Below, in pieces: positions 1 through 9,052 of a DNA stretch of 64,000 bases; position 1 is the stretch's first letter; each line of letters opens with the position of its first letter. The stretch is taken from positions 1-64,000 of the forward strand of contig CAWAIM010000029.1 in NCBI GenBank assembly GCA_963781895.1, read 5' to 3'. Source of the DNA: Roseiarcus sp963781895 (lineage in GTDB: Bacteria; Pseudomonadota; Alphaproteobacteria; Rhizobiales; Beijerinckiaceae). The notes under the pieces were generated by a model. The model searched no databases and had not been told where the DNA came from. It saw nothing but the letters and a program-made list of their open reading frames with translations. Made by a program: the position numbers and the translations under genes.

Positions 1-3000
1 GGCGCAGCCGGGCAGGATCTCGATCCTTCCGTCGTTGCGGCGGATGGAATTGCGGCCGAGTTCGCCGGGCTCGCCGCCCATCATGCCCGGGTTCGGGATC
101 ACGCGATGGCCGCTCAGGATCGCCAATTGCATCGGCCGAAGAAAGCGGATGCGCCGCAGCGTGCCGTCGCCCGCGCGCCAGCGGCCCTTGCCGCCGGAGC
201 CGCGGCGGATGTGAAAATCCTCGAGCACGACCGGAAAGCGGCTCTCCAGCACTTCCGGGTCGGTCAGGCGCGAATTGGTCATGTGGGTGTGGACGGCGCT
301 CGCGCCGTCGAAGCCCGGACCGGCCGGCGCGCCGGAGCAGATCGTCTCGTAATACTGATAGGTCGCGTCGCCGAAGGTCAGGTTGTTCATCGTGCCTTGC
401 GCCGAGCCCAGCGCGCCAAGCGCGGCGAACAGCGTGTCGGTCACCGCCTGCGAGACCTCGACGTTGCCCGCCACCACCGCGGCCGGATAGCGGGGCGACA
501 GCATCGAGCCTTCGGGCAGGATGACGCGGATCGGCCTCAGGCAGCCGGCGTTGATCGGGATGTCGTCGTCGACCATCACCCGGAACACATAGAGCACGGC
601 CGCGCGCGTGACCGGCTCCGGCGCGTTGAAATTGGTCGGCTGCTGCGGCGACGTGCCGGTGAAATCGACCGTCGCCTCGCGCTTGGCCTTGTCGACGCTG
701 ATCCTGACCTTGATCGCCGCGCCGGAATCGGAAACGGACGAGGCCTCGCTGTCGGAGAGCCGGTCGATGACGCGGCGCACGCTTTCATCGGCGTTGTCCT
801 GCACGTGGCCCATATAGGCCTCGACCGTGTCCAGTCCGAACATGTCGACCATGCGCTTGAGCTCGCGCGCGCCCTTTTCGTTGGCGGCGATCTGGGCCTT
901 GAGGTCGTTGACGTTCTGCAGCGGATTGCGGGCCGGATAAGGGCCGCTCTCGAGCAGTTCGTAAATCTCGCGCTCGCGGAAGCGTCCGCGTTCGACCAGA
1001 AGGAAATTGTCGATATAGACGCCCTCCTCGAGGATCGAGGTGGCGAGCGGGCTCATCGATCCCGGCGCGATCCCGCCGATGTCGGCGTGATGGCCGCGCG
1101 AGGCGGTCCAGAACAGAATGGTTTTGGCCTCGTCGTCGAACACCGGCGTGCAGACGGTGATGTCGGGCAGATGCGTGCCGCCGTTGTAGGGCGCGTTGAG
1201 CGCGAACACGTCGCCGGGGCGGATGCGCCCCTGGTTGTCGTGGATGATCGTCTCGACCGAGCGGTCCATCGAGCCCAGATGCACCGGCATATGCGGCGCG
1301 TTGGCGACCAGGCGGCCGTGACGGTCGAACACCGCGCAGGAGAAGTCGAGCCGTTCCTTGATGTTGACCGAATAGGCGGTGTTCTGCAGCGTCACGCCCA
1401 TCTGCTCGGCTATCGACATAAAGAGATTGTTGAAAATCTCGAGCATCACCGGGTCGGCCCTGGCGCCGATCGCCTGCCGCGGCGCCGGCGGCTCGACGCG
1501 GCGCATCAGCACATGGTTCTTGGCGGTGATTTCGGCGCGCCAGCCCTGTTCGACGACGATGGTCTGGTGCGGCTCGATGATCAGCGCCGGGCCGACGACG
1601 GCGCCGCCGGTCGGCAGCGCCTGGCGCCGATAGACGTTCGCCTCGCGCCACGCGCCGTGCGAGAAGAATCGCGTCGCGCGCTCGGGCGCCGCCGTCTTTG
1701 GGCCACCGACGGCGCGGCGCGTCCGTTCGGCAAAGCGCGCCGCGCCGCCGACGGCCTGGGCCGACACCGCCTCGATCACGATCGCCTTGGCGCGATCGAC
1801 GAAGCCGAAGCGGGCCTTGTGGGCGCGCTCGAAGGCGCGCCGCATCGCGGCGGACGGAGCAAGGGCGACCTCGATCGTCGTGTCCGAACCCGCGTAGCGC
1901 AGATGCGCGCGGCGATGGACTTTGATCGCCTGAAGCGCGACGCCCTGCCCCTGGACTTCGGCCGAGGCCGCGTCGGCGAGCGCGTCGGCGATCGGGCCGA
2001 CCCGGGCGGGCGCGCCGGCGTCGAGCGGCTCCTCGACCCCTTGCGCGCGCTCGGCGCTGATGTCGGCGAGCCCCATGCCGTAGGCCGACAGCAGCGACGA
2101 CAGCGGATGAATGAGAACGGTCGTGATCGCCAGCGCGTCGGCGACGTCGCAGGCGTGCTGGCCGCCGGCGCCGCCGAAGCAATTGAGCGCATAGCGCGTC
2201 ACGTCGTAGCCGCGCGCGACCGAGATGGTCTTGATCGCCTCGGTCATTTTGGCGACCGCGACGGCGAGAAATCCGTCGGCGACCGCCTCGGGCTCGCGGC
2301 CGTCGCCGATCGCGCGCGCGAGCGCGGCGAAACGCTCGCGCACGATCGTCTCGTCGAGCGGCTGATCGCCGGCGGGGCCGAACACTTTCGGGAAGAATTC
2401 CGCGATCAGCTTGCCGGTCATCACATTGGCGTCGGTGACCGCGAGCGGGCCGCCGCGCCGGTAGCAGGCGGGGCCGGGATCGGCGCCGGCGGAATCGGGG
2501 CCGACGCGAAAGCGCGCGCCGTCGAAATGCAGGATCGAGCCGCCGCCGGCCGCCACCGAGTGGATCTTCATCATCGGCGCGCGCATGCGCACGCCCGCGA
2601 CTTCGGTCTCGAACGCGCGCTCGAACGCGCCGTCGAAATGCGCGACGTCGGTCGAGGTGCCGCCCATGTCGAAGCCGATCACGCGCTTGAACCCGGCGCT
2701 CGCGCCGGTGCGCGCCATCGCCACCACGCCGCCGGCGGGGCCCGACAGAATCGCGTCCTTGCCGGCAAACAAACGCGCCGACGTGAGGCCTCCCGACGAC
2801 ATCATGAACATCACGCGGGCGCCGCTGCGCGCGACGTCCAGTTCGCGCGCCACCTGCCCGACATAGCGGGCGAGAATCGGCGACAGGTAGGCGTCGACCA
2901 CCGTCGTGTCGCCGCGCCCGACCAGCTTGATGAGCGCCGACGCGACGTGGCTTTCCGACACTTGCGCGAAGCCGAGCGCGCGCGCGATCGCGCCGACGAG

Positions 3001-3558
3001 GCGCTCATGCGCCGGATAGCGATAGGCGTGCATGAACACGATCGCGACCGCGGCGTAGCCTTGGCCCCTGGCCTCGGCGAGCGCGGCGCGCACGGCCCGC
3101 GGATCGGGCGCGGTCTCGACGGTTCCGTCCGCCAGCACCCGTTCGTCGATCTCGAGGACGCCCGCGTAGAGCTGTTCCGGCTTGTGGATCGCGCGGGCGA
3201 AGATGCGCGGGCGCGCCTGATAGCCGATCTCGAGCGCATCGCCAAAGCCGCGCGTCGTCACCAGCAGCGTGCGTTCGCCGCGCCGCTCGAGCAGCGCGTT
3301 GGTGGCGACCGTCGTTCCCATCTTGACGGCTCGAATCGCGCCGGTCGGGATCGGCGCGCCGGTCTCGACGCCGAGCAGCCGGCGGATCGCCTCGACCGCC
3401 GCGTCCGCGTAGGCCGGGCTTTCGGACAGAAGCTTCAGGGGATGCAGCCGTCCGCGCGGATCGCGCCCGATCACGTCGGTGAAGGTGCCCCCGCGATCGA
3501 TCCAGAAGTCCCAGCCGCGGGCCGGCCCGGTCGCGGACGAACCGCGCTTGCCTGTCAC
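1..3558 (-). CDS. 5-oxoprolinase / hydantoinase A+B fusion (3' end cut by window edge)
   Basis: ATP-dependent hydrolase of the 5-oxoprolinase family, which opens the lactam ring of 5-oxo-L-proline or hydantoin-like substrates. About 1186 codons are readable without interruption from a GTG at 3558 to base 1. The N-terminal HyuA half opens with FWIDRGGTFTDVIGR and later has GFDMGGTSTDVA, the actin-fold ATP-binding motif. The C-terminal HyuB half contains NNLFMSIAEQMG and SPRYPAAVVAGNVEVSQ. The last residues read here are IEILPGCA, so roughly 25 residues are probably missing by comparison with the family. A purine-rich AGGGGG lies ten bases before the GTG; an in-frame TTG at 3564 is an alternative start. 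The gene diverges from the aldo/keto reductase. Single-chain A+B fusions are typical of 5-oxoprolinases; the exact substrate cannot be read from sequence. Confidence 0.9.
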   Translation of the reverse strand, partial: MTGKRGSSATGPARGWDFWIDRGGTFTDVIGRDPRGRLHPLKLLSESPAYADAAVEAIRRLLGVETGAPIPTGAIRAVKMGTTVATNALLERRGERTLLVTTRGFGDALEIGYQARPRIFARAIHKPEQLYAGVLEIDERVLADGTVETAPDPRAVRAALAEARGQGYAAVAIVFMHAYRYPAHERLVGAIARALGFAQVSESHVASALIKLVGRGDTTVVDAYLSPILARYVGQVARELDVARSGARVMFMMSSGGLTSARLFAGKDAILSGPAGGVVAMARTGASAGFKRVIGFDMGGTSTDVAHFDGAFERAFETEVAGVRMRAPMMKIHSVAAGGGSILHFDGARFRVGPDSAGADPGPACYRRGGPLAVTDANVMTGKLIAEFFPKVFGPAGDQPLDETIVRERFAALARAIGDGREPEAVADGFLAVAVAKMTEAIKTISVARGYDVTRYALNCFGGAGGQHACDVADALAITTVLIHPLSSLLSAYGMGLADISAERAQGVEEPLDAGAPARVGPIADALADAASAEVQGQGVALQAIKVHRRAHLRYAGSDTTIEVALAPSAAMRRAFERAHKARFGFVDRAKAIVIEAVSAQAVGGAARFAERTRRAVGGPKTAAPERATRFFSHGAWREANVYRRQALPTGGAVVGPALIIEPHQTIVVEQGWRAEITAKNHVLMRRVEPPAPRQAIGARADPVMLEIFNNLFMSIAEQMGVTLQNTAYSVNIKERLDFSCAVFDRHGRLVANAPHMPVHLGSMDRSVETIIHDNQGRIRPGDVFALNAPYNGGTHLPDITVCTPVFDDEAKTILFWTASRGHHADIGGIAPGSMSPLATSILEEGVYIDNFLLVERGRFREREIYELLESGPYPARNPLQNVNDLKAQIAANEKGARELKRMVDMFGLDTVEAYMGHVQDNADESVRRVIDRLSDSEASSVSDSGAAIKVRISVDKAKREATVDFTGTSPQQPTNFNAPEPVTRAAVLYVFRVMVDDDIPINAGCLRPIRVILPEGSMLSPRYPAAVVAGNVEVSQAVTDTLFAALGALGSAQGTMNNLTFGDATYQYYETICSGAPAGPGFDGASAVHTHMTNSRLTDPEVLESRFPVVLEDFHIRRGSGGKGRWRAGDGTLRRIRFLRPMQLAILSGHRVIPNPGMMGGEPGELGRNSIRRNDGRIEILPGCA

Positions 3559-3651
3559 GATCAATTGACCCCCTGCCCTTTCGCCCGCGGTTTGTCGCGA
3601 GCCTACGAAAGCTCCTATATTGGGCGCAACCGCAAGCGAAAGGCGTGAAGC

Positions 3652-4632
3652 ATGGAAAGCGTGAAGTTCGGCAAGACGGGCCTGCAGGTGTCGAAGCTTT
3701 GCCTCGGCTGCATGACCTACGGCTCGACGACATGGCGCGAATGGGTGCTGGAGGAGGAGGCTTCCCGCCCCTTCATCCGCGAGGCCCTGGAGCGCGGGAT
3801 CACATTCTTCGATACCGCGGACGTCTATTCGCAGGGGATGAGCGAGGAAATCCTGGGCCGCGCGCTCAAGGAATATTCCAAGCGGCACGAGGTCGTGATC
3901 GCGACCAAGGTGCACGGGGCGATGGGCGCGGGCGCCAACGCCAAGGGCCTGTCGCGCAAGCACATCATGGAGGCGATCGACGCCTCGCTGAAGCGCCTCG
4001 GCACCGATTACGTCGATCTCTATCAGATCCACCGCTTCGATCCGCTGACGCCGATGGAGGAGACGCTGGAAGCGCTCAACGACGTGGTGCGCGCCGGCAA
4101 GGCGCTCTATATCGGGGCCTCGTCGATGTACGCCTGGCAGTTCGCGCGCATGATCGACATCGCGCGCGGCAAAGGCCACGCGGAATTCGTCTCGATGCAG
4201 AACTACTACAACCTCGTCTATCGCGAGGAAGAGCGCGAGATGATGAAGTTCTGCGAGCAAGAGGGGATCGCCGTCATTCCCTGGTCGCCGATGGCGCGCG
4301 GTTACCTGGCGGGCGCGGGCGTCGGCGCGGGCGCGTCCACGGTCCGCGGGCGCACCGATCCGTTCAGCGTGACGCTCGGCCTCGGATCGCGCCAGGACGA
4401 GGCGATCCGCAAGCGTGTCCAGGAGACGGCGGAGAAGCTGGGGACGAAGCCGGCGGTGGTGGCGCTCGCCTGGGTGCTGTCGAAGCCTTATGTGACCGCG
4501 CCGATCATCGGCGCCTCGAAGCCGCATCACCTCGCTGACGCGGTCGCGGCGACGGAGCTCAGGCTCGACGCCCGCACCATCGCCAAACTCGAGGAGCCCT
4601 ATCATCCCAAGGCGGTGGCGGGGCACGTGTAA
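3652..4632 (+). CDS. Aldo/keto reductase
   Basis: NADPH-dependent oxidoreductase of the aldo/keto reductase superfamily, a soluble TIM-barrel enzyme of 326 residues, the usual length. The catalytic tetrad can be seen as Asp54 and Tyr59 (FFDTADVYS), Lys86 (ATKV) and His127 (YQIHRFD). The C-terminal cofactor-binding segment reads APIIGASKPHHLADA. The sequence resembles the YajO/YghZ-like or Tas-like groups that act on small carbonyls or sugars, but the substrate is not predictable. The ATG follows the purine-rich AAAGGCG. It is divergent from the oxoprolinase gene 93 bases away and is followed 43 bases later by the DUF427 gene, possibly co-transcribed. Confidence 0.93.
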   Translation: MESVKFGKTGLQVSKLCLGCMTYGSTTWREWVLEEEASRPFIREALERGITFFDTADVYSQGMSEEILGRALKEYSKRHEVVIATKVHGAMGAGANAKGLSRKHIMEAIDASLKRLGTDYVDLYQIHRFDPLTPMEETLEALNDVVRAGKALYIGASSMYAWQFARMIDIARGKGHAEFVSMQNYYNLVYREEEREMMKFCEQEGIAVIPWSPMARGYLAGAGVGAGASTVRGRTDPFSVTLGLGSRQDEAIRKRVQETAEKLGTKPAVVALAWVLSKPYVTAPIIGASKPHHLADAVAATELRLDARTIAKLEEPYHPKAVAGHV

Positions 4633-4675
4633 GCGAGGCTGCGAGAGAGACGCGCATGTCGGCCGCGGAACGCGC

Positions 4676-5038
4676 ATGACGGCCGCGGGGACCAAGGACC
4701 ATCCGATCACGATTTCGCCGATCGCCGAGCGCGTTCGCGTGGTCTGGCGCGGGCGCGCGATCGGCGACAGCGCCAGGGCGCTGGAGCTGCGCGAAGCGGG
4801 CTATCCGCCGGTCGTCTATGTGCCGCGCGCCGACATGGACATGGGCGCGCTGGAGCGCACGCCTCGCGTCACCACCTGCCCTTACAAAGGGCAGGCGAAC
4901 TACTATTCGATCACCGACGGCGAAGCTCGGGACGACAACGCGGTCTGGACCTACGAGTCGCCGAAGGCCGACGTCGCCGAGATCGCCGCCTGTCTCGCGT
5001 TCTACCCGGACAAGGTCGAGATCTTGCGCGGGCACTGA
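4676..5038 (+). CDS. DUF427 domain protein
   Basis: Small soluble protein of 120 residues that is one complete DUF427 domain. The family signature is present: PPVVYVPRADMDM, then the CPYKGQANYYS block (residues about 68-78) and VWTYESP. The family is widespread in bacteria and actinomycetes; its biochemical role is not established, so no function is assigned. It follows the aldo/keto reductase by 43 bases in the same direction. The ATG at 4676 gives the usual family length. An ATG at 4656 exists upstream but lies in another frame. Confidence 0.85.
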   Translation: MTAAGTKDHPITISPIAERVRVVWRGRAIGDSARALELREAGYPPVVYVPRADMDMGALERTPRVTTCPYKGQANYYSITDGEARDDNAVWTYESPKADVAEIAACLAFYPDKVEILRGH

Positions 5039-5149
5039 CTCTTACGGCTGAAAAATATCGAGCCGCCGCGCTCTCGGGCCGGCGAGCGGTCATTGTCGCG
5101 CAATATCGCTCAGAGATCGTCGCAACTCGTCATGCGGCGCGACAAGGCC

Positions 5150-5179
5150 TTGACCTTTCGCTTGCCAACATTCTGTCAT
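5150..5179 (+). promoter_or_regulatory. Possible sigma-70 promoter for serC
   Basis: TTGACC at 5150-5155 is followed by an 18-base spacer and TGTCAT at 5174-5179. The -35 box is good and the -10 box weak. It would start transcription just upstream of the serC leader hairpins. This is an inference from spacing only. Confidence 0.25.
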
Positions 5180-5203
5180 TGCGCTATCAGCCGCGGCGGG
5201 ACA

Positions 5204-5241
5204 CCTCTCCCCAACGAGAGGCGCCCATCTGAGAGGATGGC
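5204..5241 (+). ncRNA. serC leader RNA motif (two hairpins before serC)
   Basis: Two consecutive hairpins sit directly before the serC start. The first pairs CCTCTC (5204-5209) with GAGAGG (5216-5221). The second pairs CCATC (5225-5229 or 5226) with GATGG (5236-5240) around the loop TGAGAG. The purine-rich stretch AGAGG that should act as ribosome binding site lies in the loop and 3' arm of the second hairpin, about ten bases before the ATG at 5247. A conserved serC RNA motif made of two hairpins is known upstream of serC in Alphaproteobacteria, and position and architecture here match it. The regulatory signal it senses is not established. Confidence 0.7.
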
Positions 5242-5246
5242 ACAAT

Positions 5247-6420
5247 ATGACGACCAAGACGCCCGCTGTTCGGCCTGCGAACGCCTGCTTTTCTTCCGGC
5301 CCTTGCGCCAAGCGCCCCGGCTGGACCCCGTCAGTTCTCAGCGACGCCGCGCTGGGACGCTCGCATCGAGCCAAGATCGGCAAATCCAAGCTCAAACTCG
5401 CAATCGACCTCACGCGCGAAGTGCTCGGCGTTCCCGCTGATTATCGGATCGGCATTACGCCGGGGTCCGACACCGGCGCCTTCGAGATGGCGATGTGGTC
5501 TCTCCTCGGCGCGCGCGGCGTCGACGTGCTGGCGTGGGAAAGCTTTGGCGAAGGCTGGGTCACTGACGTCGTCAAGGAGCTCAAACTCAAGAACGTGCGC
5601 ACGTTCAAGGCGCCCTATGGCGAATTGCCCGACCTGGCTCAGGTCAGCTTCGACAACGACGTCGTGTTCACATGGAACGGCACGACGTCCGGCGTGCGGA
5701 CGCCCAATGCCGACTGGATCGCGGCCGATCGCAGCGGCCTGACAATTTGCGACGCCACATCGGCCGCGTTCGCGCAGGACCTCGACTGGCGACAAGCTCG
5801 ACGTCACGACCTTCTCCTGGCAGAAGGCGCTGGGCGGCGAGGCGGCCCATGGCATGATCGTGCTCAGCCCGCGCGCCGCCGAACGCCTTCTGACCCACAC
5901 GCCCGCATGGCCGCTGCCGAAGGTGTTTCGTCTCGCCAAAGGCGGCAAGCTGATCGAAGGCGTTTTCGAGGGCGAGACCATCAACACCCCTTCGATGCTT
6001 TGCGTGGAGGACTATATCGACGCACTGCGCTGGGCGAAATCGCTGGGCGGCGTCAGGGCGCTGTTTGCGCGAGCCGACGCCAACGCGAAAGCGCTCGCGG
6101 ACTGGGTCGAGCGCACGCCGTGGGTCGATTTCCTCGCCCGCGTTCCTGCGACGCGATCGAACACCAGCGTCTGCTTGAAAGTGGTCGACCCGACGATCGC
6201 GGCGCTGCCCGCCGACGGCCAGGCGGCATTCGCCAAGGCTCTGGCGGGCGTTCTCGAAAGAGAAAAGGTCGCTTTCGACATCGGCTCGTACCGCGACGCC
6301 CCGCCCGGCCTGCGCATCTGGTGCGGCGCGACCGTCGAAACCGCGGATGTCGAAGCGCTGACCCAATGGCTCGACTACGCCTTCGCCTTGGAAAGGGGCA
6401 AGCTCGCCATAGCGGCTTGA
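5247..6420 (+). CDS. serC: Phosphoserine aminotransferase (one frameshift)
   Basis: PLP-dependent enzyme that transaminates 3-phosphohydroxypyruvate to phosphoserine, second step of serine synthesis. It is the alphaproteobacterial form of about 390 residues: N-terminal SSGPCAKRPGW, GITPGSDTGAFEMAMW, and FTWNGTTSGVR. The reading frame breaks after AFAQDLDW near 5790, where one extra C in tggCgac shifts it; removing that base continues with DKLDVTTFSWQKALGG, which contains the PLP lysine (SWQK), through to the stop at 6420. Length is 3n+1. The gene is followed by serA in the same direction. Because many genes in this window carry the same kind of one-base insertion, a sequence error is more likely than a dead gene. 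Confidence 0.9.
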
Positions 6421-6569
6421 CCGTTTCGAGGCGGCTTCGCTGAATTCCCGCGAGGCGCCGCCCTCCGCAATCGGGGCGGACTCGTCGGCCGGCGCTCATC
6501 CGCTGACGACCCGCCCCAAACCATTGATCCGATGCGGCCCCCGCGCCGCTCGCCAACTCCGAGGCTTTC

Positions 6570-8150
6570 ATGGCTCCCCGGGTTCTCATTTCCGACAAGC
6601 TTTCACCCGCCGCCGTCGCTATCTTCAAGGAGCGAGGAGTCGAGGTCGACGTCAAGCCCGGGCTCGACAAGGACGAGCTCGCCAGGATCATCGGCGACTA
6701 CGACGGCCTCGCGATCCGCTCCGCGACAAAGGTCACCGCCAAGCTGCTCGAGCGGGCGACCAAGCTGAAGGTCGTCGGCCGCGCCGGGATCGGGGTCGAT
6801 AATGTCGACATTCCGGCCGCGACGGCTCGCGGCGTCATCGTGATGAACACGCCGTTCGGCAACTCGATCACCACCGCCGAGCATGCGATCGCGCTCATGT
6901 TCGCCCTCGCCCGGCAGATCCCGGCCGCGGACGTTTCCACTCAATCGGGGAAGTGGGAAAAGAACCGCTTCATGGGCGTCGAGCTGACCGGCAAGACGCT
7001 GGGCGTCATTGGTTGCGGCAACATAGGATCGATCGCCGCTTCGCGCGGGATCGGCCTGAGAATGCGGGTGATCGCCTATGATCCGTTCCTGAGCGCTGAA
7101 CGCGCCGCCGAGATTGGAGTCGAAAAGGTCGAATTGAACGATCTTCTCGCCCGCGCCGATTTCATCACCCTGCATACGCCGTTGACGGCGCAGACTCGCA
7201 ACATCCTGTCCGCGGAAAATCTCGCCAAGACCAAGAAGGGCGTGCGTATCATCAATTGCGCGCGCGGCGGCCTCGTGGACGAAGCAGCGCTACGCGCCAT
7301 GCTCGACAGCGGTCATGTCGCCGGCGCGGCCTTGGACGTATTCGCCGAGGAGCCGGCGACCGCCAATCCGCTGTTTGGCCATCCCGACTTCGTCGCGACG
7401 CCGCACCTCGGCGCGTCGACCAGCGAAGCGCAAGAGAACGTGGCGCTCCAGGTCGCGGAACAGATGTCGGACTATTTGACGCGCGGGGCGATTTCGAACG
7501 CCGTCAACTTCCCCTCGATCACCGCGGAGGAGGCCCCCAGACTGAAGCCGTTCATTGCGCTGGCCGAGGGGCTCGGCTCGTTCGCGGGCCAGCTCACCCA
7601 ATCGCCGATCGAGAAGGTCACGATCACGTTCGAGGGCGCGGTCGCGGATCTCAAGATCAAGGCGCTGACGTCGGCGGCGATCGCAGGCCTGCTGCGGCCG
7701 TCGCTGGTCGACGTCAATGTGGTGTCCGCGCCGGCGATCGCCGCGCATCGCGGCGTCATCGTCGAGGAAATGACCCGGGCCTCGCAGGGCGACTACGAGA
7801 GCTTCATCACCCTGACCGTCGCGACAGCCGATCAGACCCGCTCGATCGGCGGAACCGTGTTCCATGACGGCAAGCCGCGCATCCTGTCGATCAAGGGCAT
7901 CAAGATCGACACGGAATTCACGCCGTCGATGATTTATGTCACCAACGAGGACAAGCCAGGCTTCATCGGCCGTTTCGCGGGGCTCCTGGGAGACGCGGGC
8001 GTCAATATCGCGACGTTCGCGCTCGGGCGGGACGAACAAGGCGGTTCGGCCATCGCGCTGGTGTCCATCGATGGCCCGGCGCCACGCGAGGTTTTGGAGA
8101 AAGTCAGCAAACTCAAGGGTGTACGCCAGGCTACCGCGTTGCAGTTCTAG
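6570..8150 (+). CDS. serA: D-3-phosphoglycerate dehydrogenase
   Basis: Catalyses the first step of serine synthesis, oxidation of 3-phosphoglycerate to 3-phosphohydroxypyruvate with NAD. At 526 residues it is the long type with three regions. The substrate and NAD-binding domains have GVIGCGNIG near 145-153 and catalytic Arg232 (NCARGG), Glu261 (FAEEP) and His279 (TPHLGAST). An intervening ASB domain spans about 320-440. A C-terminal ACT domain starts near 453 (MIYVTNEDKPGFIGRFAGLL), which usually confers serine feedback. It lies 149 bases after serC and probably belongs to the same transcription unit. The gap holds a CCGCCC/GGGCGG inverted repeat without a T run, so no clear terminator separates them. 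Confidence 0.97.
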   Translation: MAPRVLISDKLSPAAVAIFKERGVEVDVKPGLDKDELARIIGDYDGLAIRSATKVTAKLLERATKLKVVGRAGIGVDNVDIPAATARGVIVMNTPFGNSITTAEHAIALMFALARQIPAADVSTQSGKWEKNRFMGVELTGKTLGVIGCGNIGSIAASRGIGLRMRVIAYDPFLSAERAAEIGVEKVELNDLLARADFITLHTPLTAQTRNILSAENLAKTKKGVRIINCARGGLVDEAALRAMLDSGHVAGAALDVFAEEPATANPLFGHPDFVATPHLGASTSEAQENVALQVAEQMSDYLTRGAISNAVNFPSITAEEAPRLKPFIALAEGLGSFAGQLTQSPIEKVTITFEGAVADLKIKALTSAAIAGLLRPSLVDVNVVSAPAIAAHRGVIVEEMTRASQGDYESFITLTVATADQTRSIGGTVFHDGKPRILSIKGIKIDTEFTPSMIYVTNEDKPGFIGRFAGLLGDAGVNIATFALGRDEQGGSAIALVSIDGPAPREVLEKVSKLKGVRQATALQF

Positions 8151-8249
8151 ATTGAACGCCTCCGGCCGGAAGCAAGGCCGCGACGGCGACCGCCGCGCTT
8201 CCCGCCCGCCGGCAGTGGAAGTTTGCCAACCCGCTCCGGGCGCGAGACA

Positions 8250-8507
8250 ATGAACGCCCGAGCCGATTGTGAAGACCGACCTTTGAGCAAAGACGCAGCA
8301 GCATCCGCGCCGCCAATCGAGCCCGACAAGCGCTCCAAGGTCGATCCGCGGCTGCTGGAGATTCTGGTATGCCCGGTGACACGAGCCGAGCTGATGTATG
8401 ACGCCGCGCGGCAAGAGCTGGTTTCGCCTGCGGCGCGACTCGCCTACCCCATTCGCGACGGCGTGCCGATCATGTTGCCGGAGGAGGCGCGCCGGCTCGA
8501 CGATTAG
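8250..8507 (+). CDS. Trm112/UPF0434 family small protein
   Basis: Protein of 85 residues whose core VDPRLLEILVCPVTRAELMYD and AYPIRDGVPIMLPEEARRL is the Trm112-like UPF0434 fold. In this family bacterial members are small zinc-ribbon-like or zinc-less proteins related to the activator subunit of tRNA and release-factor methyltransferases. Only one cysteine (CPV) is present, so the zinc site is not intact, as in many bacterial homologues. The ATG at 8250 is chosen; an in-frame TTG at 8223 would add nine residues. It is convergent with the thioesterase gene. Confidence 0.82.
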   Translation: MNARADCEDRPLSKDAAASAPPIEPDKRSKVDPRLLEILVCPVTRAELMYDAARQELVSPAARLAYPIRDGVPIMLPEEARRLDD

Positions 8508-8638
8508 CGTCGCCGCCCGGCGATGAGCCGTTTGACCCGCTCGCGCGCGGCCGTCTTTGCCTGGCGCGCGGACTTCGACTTTGACCCGCTCCCCGCGGGC
8601 GGAAATCGACGCCGCGACTGAAGCGCGCGCGATTGAAA

Positions 8639-9052
8639 TCATTCTTTCCGCGCGTGCGGCAATTCATCGACGGGTCGGGGGCGTCCGTCGTCGCCGATGG
8701 CGACGAAAGTGAAGGTCGCGTCGGTCACTTTCTCGCGATCATGGGTGTGAAAGCGCCGCGCCCAGGCTTCGACGTGTATCTTCAGCGAGGTCCGGCCAAC
8801 ATGATCGACCGCCGTGTAAACGCACAGGACGTCGCCGACCTTGACCGGCCGGATGAATGTCATTGCGTCGACGGCGATCGTGACCACGCGTCCCCGCGCT
8901 CGCTCGGCGGCCGCGATGCCGCCGGCCTGGTCCATCTGGCTCAACACCCAGCCGCCGAAGATGTCGCCGTTGGCGTTGGTGTCGCCGGGCATGGCGATCA
9001 AACGGACCGTCAGTTCGCCGCGAGGTTCAATGGACGACGCTGACCCGGTCAC
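8639..9052 (-). CDS. Acyl-CoA thioesterase, YciA-like hotdog fold
   Basis: Hydrolyses acyl-CoA esters in the cytosol. The 137-residue sequence is a single hotdog domain with the YciA-type signature GDTNANGDIFGGWVLSQMD near residues 23-41, containing the catalytic Asn/Asp region. A second conserved block is DAMTFIRPVKVGD. Translation starts at GTG 9052, nine bases after AGGGGG, and overlaps the end of prmC by 26 bases, so it is probably co-transcribed with secA-prmC. The same frame remains open for 44 lysine/arginine-rich codons after the TGA, to a TAA at 8504; see findings. Confidence 0.88.
   Translation of the reverse strand: MTGSASSIEPRGELTVRLIAMPGDTNANGDIFGGWVLSQMDQAGGIAAAERARGRVVTIAVDAMTFIRPVKVGDVLCVYTAVDHVGRTSLKIHVEAWARRFHTHDREKVTDATFTFVAIGDDGRPRPVDELPHARKE

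Noticed and set aside
106..3648. A 1180-codon open frame on the plus strand
   Set aside because: It is the antisense shadow of the 5-oxoprolinase gene; its His/Arg/Asp-rich composition is typical of such shadows in GC-rich DNA.
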